From assembly GCF_044389085.1 (NCBI RefSeq), contig NZ_JBIRXP010000001.1, forward strand, positions 434,001 to 498,000: 64,000 nucleotides of DNA. The letters run 5' to 3'. The position numbers and the translations under genes were made by a program. The notes under the pieces were generated by a model. The model ran no database searches, had not been told where the DNA came from, and saw only the letters and a list, made by a program, of their open reading frames with translations. Shown here piece by piece: positions 33,059 to 40,732 of this stretch (positions are counted from its first letter, which is position 1; each line of letters begins with the position of its first letter). Source of the stretch: Isoptericola sp044389085. GTDB taxonomy: Bacteria; Actinomycetota; Actinomycetes; Actinomycetales; Cellulomonadaceae.

Positions 33059-34284
33059 GCGCCGGGACCGGTCGAGACGTCGGTGACGTCGGGGACGTCG
33101 TCGCGCGCACCCGACGGTTCGTGCGCGACGTCGTGCTCCCGGCGGAGCCCGCGGCCGGCACGGCCCTGGACGCCGCCGGTCGGCGTGCGCTCCAGCAGCA
33201 GGCCCGTGACGCGGGCGTCTTCGCCCCGCACGTGCCGGTCCGGTTCGGCGGGCTCGGGCTGCCGCTGAGCGCGTGGTCCGCGGTCTTCCAGGAGGCGGGG
33301 TACTCGCCGGTCGGGCCGGCCGCGCTCAATTGCATGGCCCCGGACGAGGGCAACATGCTGCTGCTCGAGAAGATCGCCGGCGAGGAGCAGCAGGAGCGGT
33401 TCCTCGCGCCGCTCGCCGCGGGCGAGGCGCGCTCCTGCTTCGCCATGACCGAGCCGCACCCCGGCGCGGGGTCCGACCCCGCCGCGCTGGCGACGACGGC
33501 CCGCCGCGTGGACGGCGGCTGGGTCCTCGACGGGGAGAAGCGGTTCATCTCGGGGGCCGAGGAGGCCGACTTCGCCATCGTCATGGCGAGGACGCCGGAG
33601 CTCGGGGACGACGCCGCCACCCTGTTCCTCGTGCGGACGGACGCCCCCGGCGTCCAGGTCGGGCACCGGATCCGCACGCTGGAGCGTGCCATCACGGGCG
33701 GGCACCCGCACGTCTCCTACACGGAGTGCTTCGTGGCCGACGCCGACGTGCTCGGCACCCCGGGCGACGGGTTCCGGCACGCGCAGGTGCGCCTCGGGCC
33801 CGCCCGGCTGACGCACTGCATGCGGTGGCTCGGGCTCGCCCGGCGCGCCCACGACACGGCGCTCGACCGCGTACGGCACCGCGAGCTGTTCGGCTCCTCG
33901 CTCGCCGACCTCGGGATCGCCCAGGGCCTGCTCGCCGACTCCGAGATCGACCTGGCCAGCAGCGCCGCCCTGATCGACCGGGCGGCGCAGGCCCTCGAGG
34001 GCGGCGACCCCCGGGCGGGCACCCAGGCCTCGTCCATCGCCAAGGTGCACTGCTCCGAGGCCGTGGGGCGCGTCGTCGACCGGGCCGTGCAGCTGTGCGG
34101 GGGAGACGGCGTCACGCTCGAGCTGCCCCTGGCCGCGTTCCTCGACGAGGTCCGTCCGTTCCGCGTGTACGACGGGTCGAGCGAGACGCACCGCTGGGCG
34201 ATCGCCCGGCGCGCCGTCGCGCGCCGGCGCCGCGAGGTCGAGGCCGGCGAGAAGGTCCTGGACCGGGCGGAGGGACGACGATGA
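33055..34284 (+). CDS. Acyl-CoA dehydrogenase of the ACAD11/LvaC type
   Basis: 409 residues, ATGA overlap with the SDR gene. It carries segments characteristic of the ACAD10/11 group rather than ordinary acyl-CoA dehydrogenases: N-C-M-A-P-D-E-G-N-M-L-L-L at ~95 and A-R-S-C-F-A-M-T-E-P at ~124. Later motifs are L-C-G-G-D-G-V and a terminal D-G-S-S-E-T-H-R, where the catalytic-Glu position is retained. In eukaryotic ACAD10/11 this domain is fused to the kinase domain encoded by the very next gene. In the levulinate pathway LvaC acts with LvaA to convert 4-hydroxyacyl-CoA via a 4-phospho intermediate. The same chemistry here is inferred. Confidence 0.88.
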   Translation: MSAGTGRDVGDVGDVVARTRRFVRDVVLPAEPAAGTALDAAGRRALQQQARDAGVFAPHVPVRFGGLGLPLSAWSAVFQEAGYSPVGPAALNCMAPDEGNMLLLEKIAGEEQQERFLAPLAAGEARSCFAMTEPHPGAGSDPAALATTARRVDGGWVLDGEKRFISGAEEADFAIVMARTPELGDDAATLFLVRTDAPGVQVGHRIRTLERAITGGHPHVSYTECFVADADVLGTPGDGFRHAQVRLGPARLTHCMRWLGLARRAHDTALDRVRHRELFGSSLADLGIAQGLLADSEIDLASSAALIDRAAQALEGGDPRAGTQASSIAKVHCSEAVGRVVDRAVQLCGGDGVTLELPLAAFLDEVRPFRVYDGSSETHRWAIARRAVARRRREVEAGEKVLDRAEGRR

Positions 34285-35399
34285 CGGTGCTCGCGAGCAC
34301 CCCCGACGGCGTGGACGTCGTGCACGTCCGCGCCCCCGATGACGGCGCCGCCGCTCCCGAGCGCGCGCCGCTGCTCGTCCTCGAGTCCCTGGGGCGCTTC
34401 CTCGACGACGCCGGGATGCCCGCCGGGGACCTGGAGTGGCGGCGCATCGGCGACGGCCAGGCGAACGTCACGTTCGAGCTGCGGCGCGGAAGGGAGCGGG
34501 TGGTGCTGCGGCGCGGGCCACGGCCGCCGTTCCCGCCGTCCGCCCACGACATGGTGCGCGAGGCGCGCGTCGTCGCCGCGGTCGGGGCGGCGGGGGTGCC
34601 GGTGCCGGCCGTGCGGGCGGTCTGCGACGACCCCGCCGTCGTGGGCGCGCCGTTCTACCTCATGGAGCTCGTCGAGGGGGAGGTGGTGACCGATCACCTC
34701 CCGGCCGGGTTCGACGGTCCCGGCGACCGGGCCGCCCTGGTGCACGCCGCGGTCGACGCGCTCGCCGACCTGCACGCCGTCCCGCTGGACGGCGACGTCG
34801 CCGCCCTCGGCCGGCCCGCCGGGTACCTCGACCGTCAGGTGCGCCGCTTCGCGCAGCTGTGGCCCCTGAACACGCGCCGCTCGGTGCCCCGCGTCGAGGA
34901 GCTCGGCCCCCGGCTGGCGGCCACCGTGCCCACCTCGGCGCGCACCGCCGTCGTGCACGGCGACTACCGCCTGGGGAACCTCATGTTCGCCGCCCCCGGG
35001 CGGCTGGCGGCGATCCTGGACTGGGAGATGGCGACGCTCGGTGACCCGCTCGCCGACCTCGGCTACCTCGTGGCGACCTACTCCGCCCCGGGGTCCGAGC
35101 CCACGCCGATGGACCTCACACCGGTGACCGCGCTGCCCGGCTTCCCCTCGCGCGCCGACCTGGTCGAACGCTACGCCGCGCGCTCCGGCGCCGACGTCTC
35201 CGCCCTCGGCTGGTACGAGGCGCTCGCCCTGTGGAAGTCTGCGATCTTCTGTGAGGCGATGTACACCCGATGGCTCGACGGGCAGCGTCCCGACGACGAC
35301 TTCGCGCCGACGCTCGCCGACGGTGTCCCCGCGCTCGCCGCGGCCGCCGCGCACGCGCTGGACCGGCACGAGCAGGCGCACGAGAGAGGAGACCGATGA
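34281..35399 (+). CDS. APH-type phosphotransferase, ACAD10/11-LvaA kinase family
   Basis: 372 residues, ATGA overlap with the dehydrogenase. Protein-kinase-like fold: nucleotide-binding L-R-R-G-P...S-A-H-D-M-V-R-E-A-R-V at ~76-97, the hallmark of the ACAD10/11 kinase group. The catalytic loop H-G-D228-Y-R-L-G-N233 and Mg2+-binding D247-W-E are intact. It is not an antibiotic-resistance aminoglycoside kinase. By analogy with LvaA it may phosphorylate the 4-hydroxyl of a hydroxyacyl-CoA so that the partner dehydrogenase can eliminate phosphate. The etfB start overlaps its stop (ATGA). Confidence 0.88.
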   Translation: MTVLASTPDGVDVVHVRAPDDGAAAPERAPLLVLESLGRFLDDAGMPAGDLEWRRIGDGQANVTFELRRGRERVVLRRGPRPPFPPSAHDMVREARVVAAVGAAGVPVPAVRAVCDDPAVVGAPFYLMELVEGEVVTDHLPAGFDGPGDRAALVHAAVDALADLHAVPLDGDVAALGRPAGYLDRQVRRFAQLWPLNTRRSVPRVEELGPRLAATVPTSARTAVVHGDYRLGNLMFAAPGRLAAILDWEMATLGDPLADLGYLVATYSAPGSEPTPMDLTPVTALPGFPSRADLVERYAARSGADVSALGWYEALALWKSAIFCEAMYTRWLDGQRPDDDFAPTLADGVPALAAAAAHALDRHEQAHERGDR

Positions 35400-36172
35400 A
35401 GATCGCCGTCCTGATGAAGGTGGTCCCGGACACGTACGGGGAACGCACGCTGCACCTCGAGACCGGCCTCGCTGAGCGGACCGCCGACGACGCCGTGCTC
35501 GACGAGATCGACGAGCGGGCGCTCGAGGCGGCCCTGGCCCACGCGGACGGCCACCCCGACACCGAGGTGGTCGTGATCGCGATGGCGCCCGAGCTCGCCC
35601 AGACCAGCCTGCGCAAGGCGCTCGCGATGGGCGCGGCGTCGGCGCTCCAGGTGGTCGACGAGCGTCTGGTCGGCGCCGACGTCGTGCTGACGGCCGAGGT
35701 GCTCGGCGCTGCGGTGCGGCACGTGGGCGCCGACCTCGTGCTGGCCGGTGACGCCTCCACCGACGGAGCCGGGGGAGCCGTGCCCGCCGCCGTCGCGGAG
35801 GTCCTCGGCCTGCCGTGCGCGACGGCCCTGAGCGAGGTGGCGATCACGGACGGCGAGGTCACGGGCGTGCGGGCGTCGGACGGCGCCACGCTCCGGGTCT
35901 CGGCCCCGCTGCCCGCGGTCGTCTCGGTGACCGAGGCCGCGCCGGGCCCCCGGCTCACCGGCTTCAAGGGGATCATGGCGGCGAAGAAGAAGGTCGTCGA
36001 GACCGTCACGGCGACCGACCTGGGCGTGGACCCCGAGCCCCCCGGCTCCGCGCGGTCGATCATGACGGCGATCACCCGGCGGCCGCCGCGCACCGCCGGC
36101 ACCAGGATCGTCGACACGGGCGACGCCGGCGAGCAGCTGGCGCGCTACCTCGTCGAGAACCGACTGGCCTGA
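35396..36172 (+). CDS. etfB: Electron transfer flavoprotein beta subunit
   Basis: 258 residues. Begins M-K-I-A-V-L-M-K-V-V-P-D, typical of EtfB/FixA, and contains the C-terminal recognition-loop region G-F-K-G-I-M-A-A-K-K-K, which docks acyl-CoA dehydrogenases. With EtfA it accepts electrons from the dehydrogenases at 30963 and 33055. ATG overlaps the kinase stop, so ETF is made together with this pathway. Confidence 0.94.
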   Translation: MKIAVLMKVVPDTYGERTLHLETGLAERTADDAVLDEIDERALEAALAHADGHPDTEVVVIAMAPELAQTSLRKALAMGAASALQVVDERLVGADVVLTAEVLGAAVRHVGADLVLAGDASTDGAGGAVPAAVAEVLGLPCATALSEVAITDGEVTGVRASDGATLRVSAPLPAVVSVTEAAPGPRLTGFKGIMAAKKKVVETVTATDLGVDPEPPGSARSIMTAITRRPPRTAGTRIVDTGDAGEQLARYLVENRLA

Positions 36173-36185
36173 GGAGGGGACGACG

Positions 36186-37211
36186 ATGACCGACGTCCGG
36201 GAGGAACCTGTCCTGGTGCTGCTCGACCGGGACCCGAAGGGAGGGCTCGCGCGGTCGTCCGCCGGGCTGCTGGCCGCAGCGGCGTCGATCGGCAGCCCGG
36301 TGGCGCTCGTGGTCGGGCAAGGGCTCGACGGCGTCGACGGTGCCGACGGTGCCGGGGATGACCCGCCGCATGACCAGGCCCCTGCGCTGGCGGCCGGCTT
36401 CGGCGCCCGCCGCGTGCTGCTCGCCCCGGGCGACGCGGACCGGCTCGGGGTCCCCGTCGTGGACGCGCTCGCCGCCGCCGCAGAGCTCGTCCGGCCCGCC
36501 GCGGTGCTCGCCTCGCACTCGGTGGAGGGGAGGGAGGCGGCGGCGCGCTACGCCGTCCGGTCGCGCTCGGCGCTGGCGCTCGACGCCGTGGGGGTGTCCC
36601 GGGACGCCGAGGGCGTCGTCGCGCACCACGCGGCCTACGGCGGCACCTACCTCGTCGACTCGGCGGCGACCTTCGGCGCCCCGGTCGTCACCCTGCGCGT
36701 GGGCGCGGTCGACGACCGTGCCCCCGCCGTCGACGACGTGCGCGTCGAGGAGCTCGAGGTGCCGGCGTCGGGGCTGCCCGCCGCCACGGTGCTCGGCGTC
36801 GAGGCGGTCGAGTCCGGCTCCGCGCGGCCCGAGCTGCGCGGGGCGGCGACCGTCGTCTCCGGCGGCCGCGGGCTGGGGTCGGCCGAGGGGTTCGCGCTGG
36901 TCGAGCGCCTCGCCGACGCCCTCGGGGGCGCGGTGGGCGCGTCCCGGGCTGCGGTCGACGCGGGCTATGTGCCGGCGTCGTGCCAGGTCGGGCAGACGGG
37001 GGTGACCGTGTCTCCCCGGCTGTACGTGGCGCTGGGCATCTCGGGCGCGATCCAGCACCTCGCCGGCATGCAGACCGCCCAGACGATCGTCGTCGTCAAC
37101 TCCGACGAGCACGCGCCGCTGTTCGAGATCGCGGACTTCGGCGTGGTGGGCGACGTGTTCGAGGTGGTGCCACAGCTCGTCGCGGCGCTCGAGGCGAGGC
37201 GGGACGCATGA
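36186..37211 (+). CDS. etfA: Electron transfer flavoprotein alpha subunit
   Basis: 341 residues. The C-terminal FAD domain shows S-R-A-A-V-D-A-G-Y, Q-V-G-Q-T-G-V-T-V-S-P, the G-I-S-G-A-I-Q-H signature at ~280 and N-S-D-E-H-A-P-L-F near 305. The 13 bp gap to etfB contains a GAGGGGA ribosome site. Its stop overlaps the start of a membrane cytochrome b. No ETF:quinone oxidoreductase gene follows, which makes the cytochrome a candidate electron acceptor. Confidence 0.94.
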   Translation: MTDVREEPVLVLLDRDPKGGLARSSAGLLAAAASIGSPVALVVGQGLDGVDGADGAGDDPPHDQAPALAAGFGARRVLLAPGDADRLGVPVVDALAAAAELVRPAAVLASHSVEGREAAARYAVRSRSALALDAVGVSRDAEGVVAHHAAYGGTYLVDSAATFGAPVVTLRVGAVDDRAPAVDDVRVEELEVPASGLPAATVLGVEAVESGSARPELRGAATVVSGGRGLGSAEGFALVERLADALGGAVGASRAAVDAGYVPASCQVGQTGVTVSPRLYVALGISGAIQHLAGMQTAQTIVVVNSDEHAPLFEIADFGVVGDVFEVVPQLVAALEARRDA

Positions 37212-38683
37212 CCCGGCAGGGTCTGCCCCGCCGCCCAGGCGGGCCGCCGTGGCCGCCCGTGGATGCCGCGCGGACCGACGCGGCGGCCCCGGCGCCCGGC
37301 GCAGCGAGCGTGGCGGGGAGCACGAGCACCCGGACGGCGGACGACGCTGCGCCCGCCGGGGTCCGCCGTGGCCTCCCGCGCGTCCCCGCGTCCGCGGCGG
37401 GCGGCGTCCCGGCGGCCGGCGCGGGGCACGGACCCGGATCCGACGTCGCGACCGGGCCGGACACCGCAGGGGGACCGCCCCTGCGCCGTGGGCTGCCGAG
37501 GGTCGCCGGCGCGGAGCCGTGGCCGCCGGCGGGTACCGCGCCCGCGGGACACGGCCCGGCCGTGCTCGCGGTCGACGCCGGCCCGGCCGTCGTCGACCAG
37601 ATCGGCGCGGGCCCGGCCGCCGTCGACGAGGGGTCCGTCACCGGCTCCGGGTCGCCCCTCTCCGACGTCGTCGAGGGTGCGGGCAGGTCGGGCACCACGA
37701 CGCCAGGGGTCGACCGGCCCACCGTGTCGCCGCCCGACACCGGGCCGACGTCGACCCCGACGTCGACCCCGCCGGCCGCCCCCGCGCCGCGCCCCCGACG
37801 CCTCCCGGCGTGGGCGGCCCGCGCCGCGGTGCTGGCCGCCGGGGCGGTGGTCGTCCTCGGCCTGCTCGTCCTGGTCGCGCGCTGGTGGGTCGGCACCGGC
37901 ACGGGGCAGCAGTTCCTCGCGGCCTACCCGGGCACCGCCCCGATGCCCTCCGACGCCCCGGTGGGCATCCCCGCGTGGCTGGCGTGGCAGCACTTCTTCA
38001 ACGTGTTCCTGCTGGTGCTGGCGGTGCGGACCGGGCTGCAGGTGCGGCTGCAGCGCCGCCCCGCGGCGTCGTGGGCCCCGCGCGCGAACCCGGGGGCGAG
38101 GATCGGGCTCATGGCCTGGGCGCACCAGGCGCTCGACGTGCTCTGGGTGGTCAACGGTCTCGCCTACGTGGTGCTGCTGTTCGCGACCGGGCAGTGGATG
38201 CGGATCGTCCCGACCAGCTGGACCGTGGTGCCGGAGGCGCTGTCGGCCGGGATCCAGTACCTGACGTTGCAGTGGCCCACCGAGGACGGGTGGGTGCACT
38301 ACAACGGCCTGCAGCAGCTGGCCTACTTCGCCACGGTGTTCGTCGCCGCACCCCTGGCGATCCTCAGCGGCCTGCGCATGAGCGTGTACTGGCGGTCGCG
38401 GCCCGTGGCGGACCGGCTCGTGCCGATCGGGCTCGCCCGGCGGGTCCACTTCCCGGTGATGCTCTACTTCGTCGCGTTCGTCGTCCTGCACGTCGGGCTC
38501 GTGCTCGCGACCGGGGCGCGGCGCAACCTCGAGCACATGTTCGCCGCCAGCGACGACGGCACCTGGATCGGCGTCGTGCTGTTCGGAGTTTCCGTCGTCG
38601 TCATCGCCGGTGCGGCCGCCGCACTGCGTCCCGTCGTCGTCGCGCCCGTCGCGCGCCGCTTCGGGACTGTCAGCAGCCGCTGA
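37208..38683 (+). CDS. Membrane cytochrome b-like protein with Pro-rich repeated N-terminus
   Basis: 491 residues, ATGA overlap with etfA. The first ~195 residues are a Pro/Ala/Gly-rich, presumably disordered region with three copies of a motif: R-Q-G-L-P-R (3-8), R-R-G-L-P-R (53-58) and R-R-G-L-P-R (93-98), the first and third followed by P-W-P-P. The rest has about six membrane helices resembling the cytochrome b/b6-type Ni-hydrogenase-cytochrome fold. His residues placed as heme ligands: W-Q-H-F-F-N, W-A-H-Q-A-L-D, R-R-V-H-F and L-H-V-G-L. The position in an ETF operon suggests it takes electrons from ETF to the quinone pool; that is inference. Confidence 0.75.
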   Translation: MTRQGLPRRPGGPPWPPVDAARTDAAAPAPGAASVAGSTSTRTADDAAPAGVRRGLPRVPASAAGGVPAAGAGHGPGSDVATGPDTAGGPPLRRGLPRVAGAEPWPPAGTAPAGHGPAVLAVDAGPAVVDQIGAGPAAVDEGSVTGSGSPLSDVVEGAGRSGTTTPGVDRPTVSPPDTGPTSTPTSTPPAAPAPRPRRLPAWAARAAVLAAGAVVVLGLLVLVARWWVGTGTGQQFLAAYPGTAPMPSDAPVGIPAWLAWQHFFNVFLLVLAVRTGLQVRLQRRPAASWAPRANPGARIGLMAWAHQALDVLWVVNGLAYVVLLFATGQWMRIVPTSWTVVPEALSAGIQYLTLQWPTEDGWVHYNGLQQLAYFATVFVAAPLAILSGLRMSVYWRSRPVADRLVPIGLARRVHFPVMLYFVAFVVLHVGLVLATGARRNLEHMFAASDDGTWIGVVLFGVSVVVIAGAAAALRPVVVAPVARRFGTVSSR

Positions 38684-38726
38684 CCCCCTGTTTCCCACCC
38701 GTTCCCCTCGTCGTGAAGGAGCGACC

Positions 38727-39902
38727 ATGAACGACACCGTCGAGATCAAGAAGGGCCTCGCCGGGGTGACGGTCGACCGCACCGCGGTCTCGTCCGTCAA
38801 CGCCGCGACCAACTCTCTGCTGTACCGCGGGTACCCGGTGCAGGAGCTCGCCGCGACCTCCTCGTTCGAGGAGGTGGTCCACCTGCTGTGGCACGGTGAG
38901 CTGCCCGACGCCGAGGAGCTGGCGCGCTTCACGGCGGCGGAACGGCGCCGGCGCGCGCTCGACCCCGACCTCGTGCGGGTGATCGACGGGCTGTCGTCGG
39001 GAGCCCACCCGATGGACGTGGTGCGCACGGCCGTGAGCATCCTCGGGACCGACGACCCGGACGCCTGGGACCACGCGCCGGACGCCGTCCTCGACAAGGC
39101 GCTCACGCTGTACGCGCAGCTGCCGACCGTCGTCGCCCACGTCCAGCGCCGCCGTCGTGGGCTGGAGCCCGTGGCCCCGCGCGACGACCTGGGCTACGCC
39201 GCGAACTTCCTATGGATGTCGTTCGGCGAGGAGCCTGACGAGGTCGCGTGCCGGGCGTTCGACGTCTCGATGACCCTGTACGCCGAGCACTCGTTCAACG
39301 CCTCGACGTTCGCGGCGCGCGTCGTGGCCTCGACCCTGTCGGACTACTACAGCGCGATCGTGGCCGCGATCGGTGCCCTCAAGGGCCCGCTGCACGGCGG
39401 GGCGAACGAGGCCGTCATGCACACCTTCGCCGAGATCGGGTCCGCCGACCGCGCGTCCGCCTGGCTCGACGAGGCGCTCGCCGAGAAGCGGAAGGTCATG
39501 GGCTTCGGCCACCGGGTCTACAAGCGCGGCGACTCGCGCGTGCCGACCATGAAGACCGCCCTCGACACCTTGGTCGAGCACTACGACCGCCCCGACCTGG
39601 CGGACCTCTACGATGCGCTCGAGGCGGAGTTCGTGGGGCGCAAGGGCATCTACCCCAACCTCGACTACCCGTCGGGACCCGCGTACCACCTCATCGGCTT
39701 CGACACCGAGCTGTTCACCCCGATCTTCGTCGCGTCGCGCATCGCGGGCTGGACGGCGCACGTCCAGGAGCAGCTCGCCTCCAACGCCCTGATCCGGCCG
39801 CTCAGCGCCTACGACGGCGTGCCCGAGCGGCACGTCGCCGGCTACGTGCCCGACGACGCCGCGCTCGCCGCCGCGACCCGCGAGGTGGAGCGGGCAGGGT
39901 GA
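38727..39902 (+). CDS. prpC: Citrate synthase family protein (2-methylcitrate/citrate synthase type)
   Basis: 391 residues, the length of the type II small citrate synthases that often act as 2-methylcitrate synthases. Catalytic residues: H in G-P-L-H-G-G-A-N-E, H in G-F-G-H-R-V-Y-K, D in N-L-D-Y-P-S-G. The N-terminal K-K-G-L-A-G-V...T-A-V-S is typical of PrpC/GltA2. GAAGGA lies upstream of the ATG. No prpB/prpD nearby, so citrate or 2-methylcitrate synthesis cannot be separated; beside an odd-chain or C5 acyl-CoA pathway, propionyl-CoA disposal would make sense. Confidence 0.9.
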   Translation: MNDTVEIKKGLAGVTVDRTAVSSVNAATNSLLYRGYPVQELAATSSFEEVVHLLWHGELPDAEELARFTAAERRRRALDPDLVRVIDGLSSGAHPMDVVRTAVSILGTDDPDAWDHAPDAVLDKALTLYAQLPTVVAHVQRRRRGLEPVAPRDDLGYAANFLWMSFGEEPDEVACRAFDVSMTLYAEHSFNASTFAARVVASTLSDYYSAIVAAIGALKGPLHGGANEAVMHTFAEIGSADRASAWLDEALAEKRKVMGFGHRVYKRGDSRVPTMKTALDTLVEHYDRPDLADLYDALEAEFVGRKGIYPNLDYPSGPAYHLIGFDTELFTPIFVASRIAGWTAHVQEQLASNALIRPLSAYDGVPERHVAGYVPDDAALAAATREVERAG

Positions 39903-39920
39903 TCCTCACCCTCGGGCGAT

Positions 39921-39935
39921 AGAACAGGTGTTCGA
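39921..39935. promoter_or_regulatory. LexA (SOS) box
   Basis: AGAACAGGTGTTCGA contains GAAC-N4-GTTC, the actinobacterial LexA half-sites with correct 4-nt spacing. It overlaps the expected -35 region of the gene at 39956, whose -10 (TATCCT) is at 39944-39949. LexA repression of that gene is strongly suggested. Confidence 0.75.
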
Positions 39936-39955
39936 ACAAGGGCTATCCTGCTTCC

Positions 39956-40249
39956 GTGGCAAGCAGGCGACGTGACAGGACCGAAGGGCCGCACGGCCCG
40001 ATCGACAGGGTGCCCCTGCGCGACGCCGCGGAGGGAGCGCCCGGGAGGTCCCGCGACGGCGCGCGTGTCACGCGCCCCGAGCGCGGGATCCCCGTGCGCG
40101 CCTGGATCACGTCTCGCCAGTCCGGCGAGCAGCTCGTGGACGGGGAGGCGACGGCCTGGACCGACGCGCAGGTGCACGTGCGCTACGTCGACTCCCACGG
40201 ACGGGAAGGGTTTGTCTGGCTGTGGGCGGGCGCGGTGAGGCGGCGCTGA
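39956..40249 (+). CDS. Small conserved protein of unknown function under SOS control
   Basis: 97 residues from GTG 39956, which lies 6 nt after TATCCT, so the mRNA is probably leaderless. The first ~45 residues are very basic (R-R-R-D-R-T and similar) and probably disordered. Residues ~46-95 form a compact beta-rich-looking segment (R-A-W-I-T-S-R, Q-V-H-V-R-Y-V-D, F-V-W-L-W-A-G-A-V-R-R-R) with four Trp. I recognise no named family. A LexA box in its promoter suggests a role in the DNA damage response. No polymerase or recombination gene is adjacent; citrate synthase is upstream and unrelated. Confidence 0.7.
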   Translation: MASRRRDRTEGPHGPIDRVPLRDAAEGAPGRSRDGARVTRPERGIPVRAWITSRQSGEQLVDGEATAWTDAQVHVRYVDSHGREGFVWLWAGAVRRR

Positions 40250-40306
40250 GCAGGAGAGGTGCTACCGGCGCATCGCCGTCGGCGACGCACCGGTCACGCG
40301 CTGACG

Positions 40307-40339
40307 GCGAGGGGCGTCACGAAGGAGCGAGCCCCTCGC
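40307..40339 (+). terminator. Hairpin downstream of the SOS-regulated gene
   Basis: 9-bp GC stem (GCGAGGGGC with GCCCCTCGC) and a 15-nt loop, 57 bp after the stop codon. Possible weak terminator; no U-tract. Confidence 0.35.
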
Positions 40340-40461
40340 GGTGGCCGGCCGTCGTGCCGGTGCCGTCGCGCACGGCTGTCGAGCGGGCCGCCCGCGACCT
40401 AGCCTGAGACTGCGACCCGTGGCGGCCGTCGCCGCGTCCGCGCCGTCGAGAGGAGCACGTC

Positions 40462-40602
40462 ATGAGGGACGTGCGCTGCATGCTCGGTATGCACAAGTGG
40501 CTCCGACGCCAGAACGAGGACTCCCAGTACCTCCTCTGCGCCCGGTGCGGGAAGGACCGGCCGACGGACGGTCGGGTGCCGCCGATCGGGCGGATGGCCT
40601 GA
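40462..40602 (+). CDS. 46-residue zinc-ribbon-like small protein
   Basis: ATG 40462 is preceded by a strong GAGAGGAG site at 8 nt. The 46-residue product starts M-R-D-V-R-C-M-L-G-M-H-K-W and has C-A-R-C-G-K near residue 27. The Cys/His-W pattern followed by C-x-x-C-G-K resembles DUF1660-type mini zinc ribbons. A CTAGCCT -10-like element is ~60 nt upstream. Frame, ribosome site and motif support a real gene; function unknown. Confidence 0.62.
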   Translation: MRDVRCMLGMHKWLRRQNEDSQYLLCARCGKDRPTDGRVPPIGRMA

Positions 40603-40665
40603 GGGCTTCCGCCGACGCTCTCCCTGCGCCCGGCTGCCGTGCCGTGTCGGCGAGAAGACGACGGA

Positions 40666-40695
40666 CGGCGGCCCACCCCGCAGGGTGGGCCGCCG
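40666..40695. terminator. Bidirectional hairpin terminator before glnA1 3' end
   Basis: Perfect 13-bp stem (CGGCGGCCCACCC with GGGTGGGCCGCCG) and a CGCA loop between the convergent zinc-ribbon gene and glnA1. Confidence 0.75.
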
Positions 40696-40732
40696 TTCGG
40701 GCGACGTCAGCGGGCCCTACCAGGGCCGCCGA

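Noticed and set aside
34281..35399. Aminoglycoside resistance kinase
   Set aside because: The APH-like fold is real, but the L-R-R-G-P and A-H-D-M-V-R-E motifs and the adjacent ACAD11-type gene place it in the acyl-CoA kinase group.
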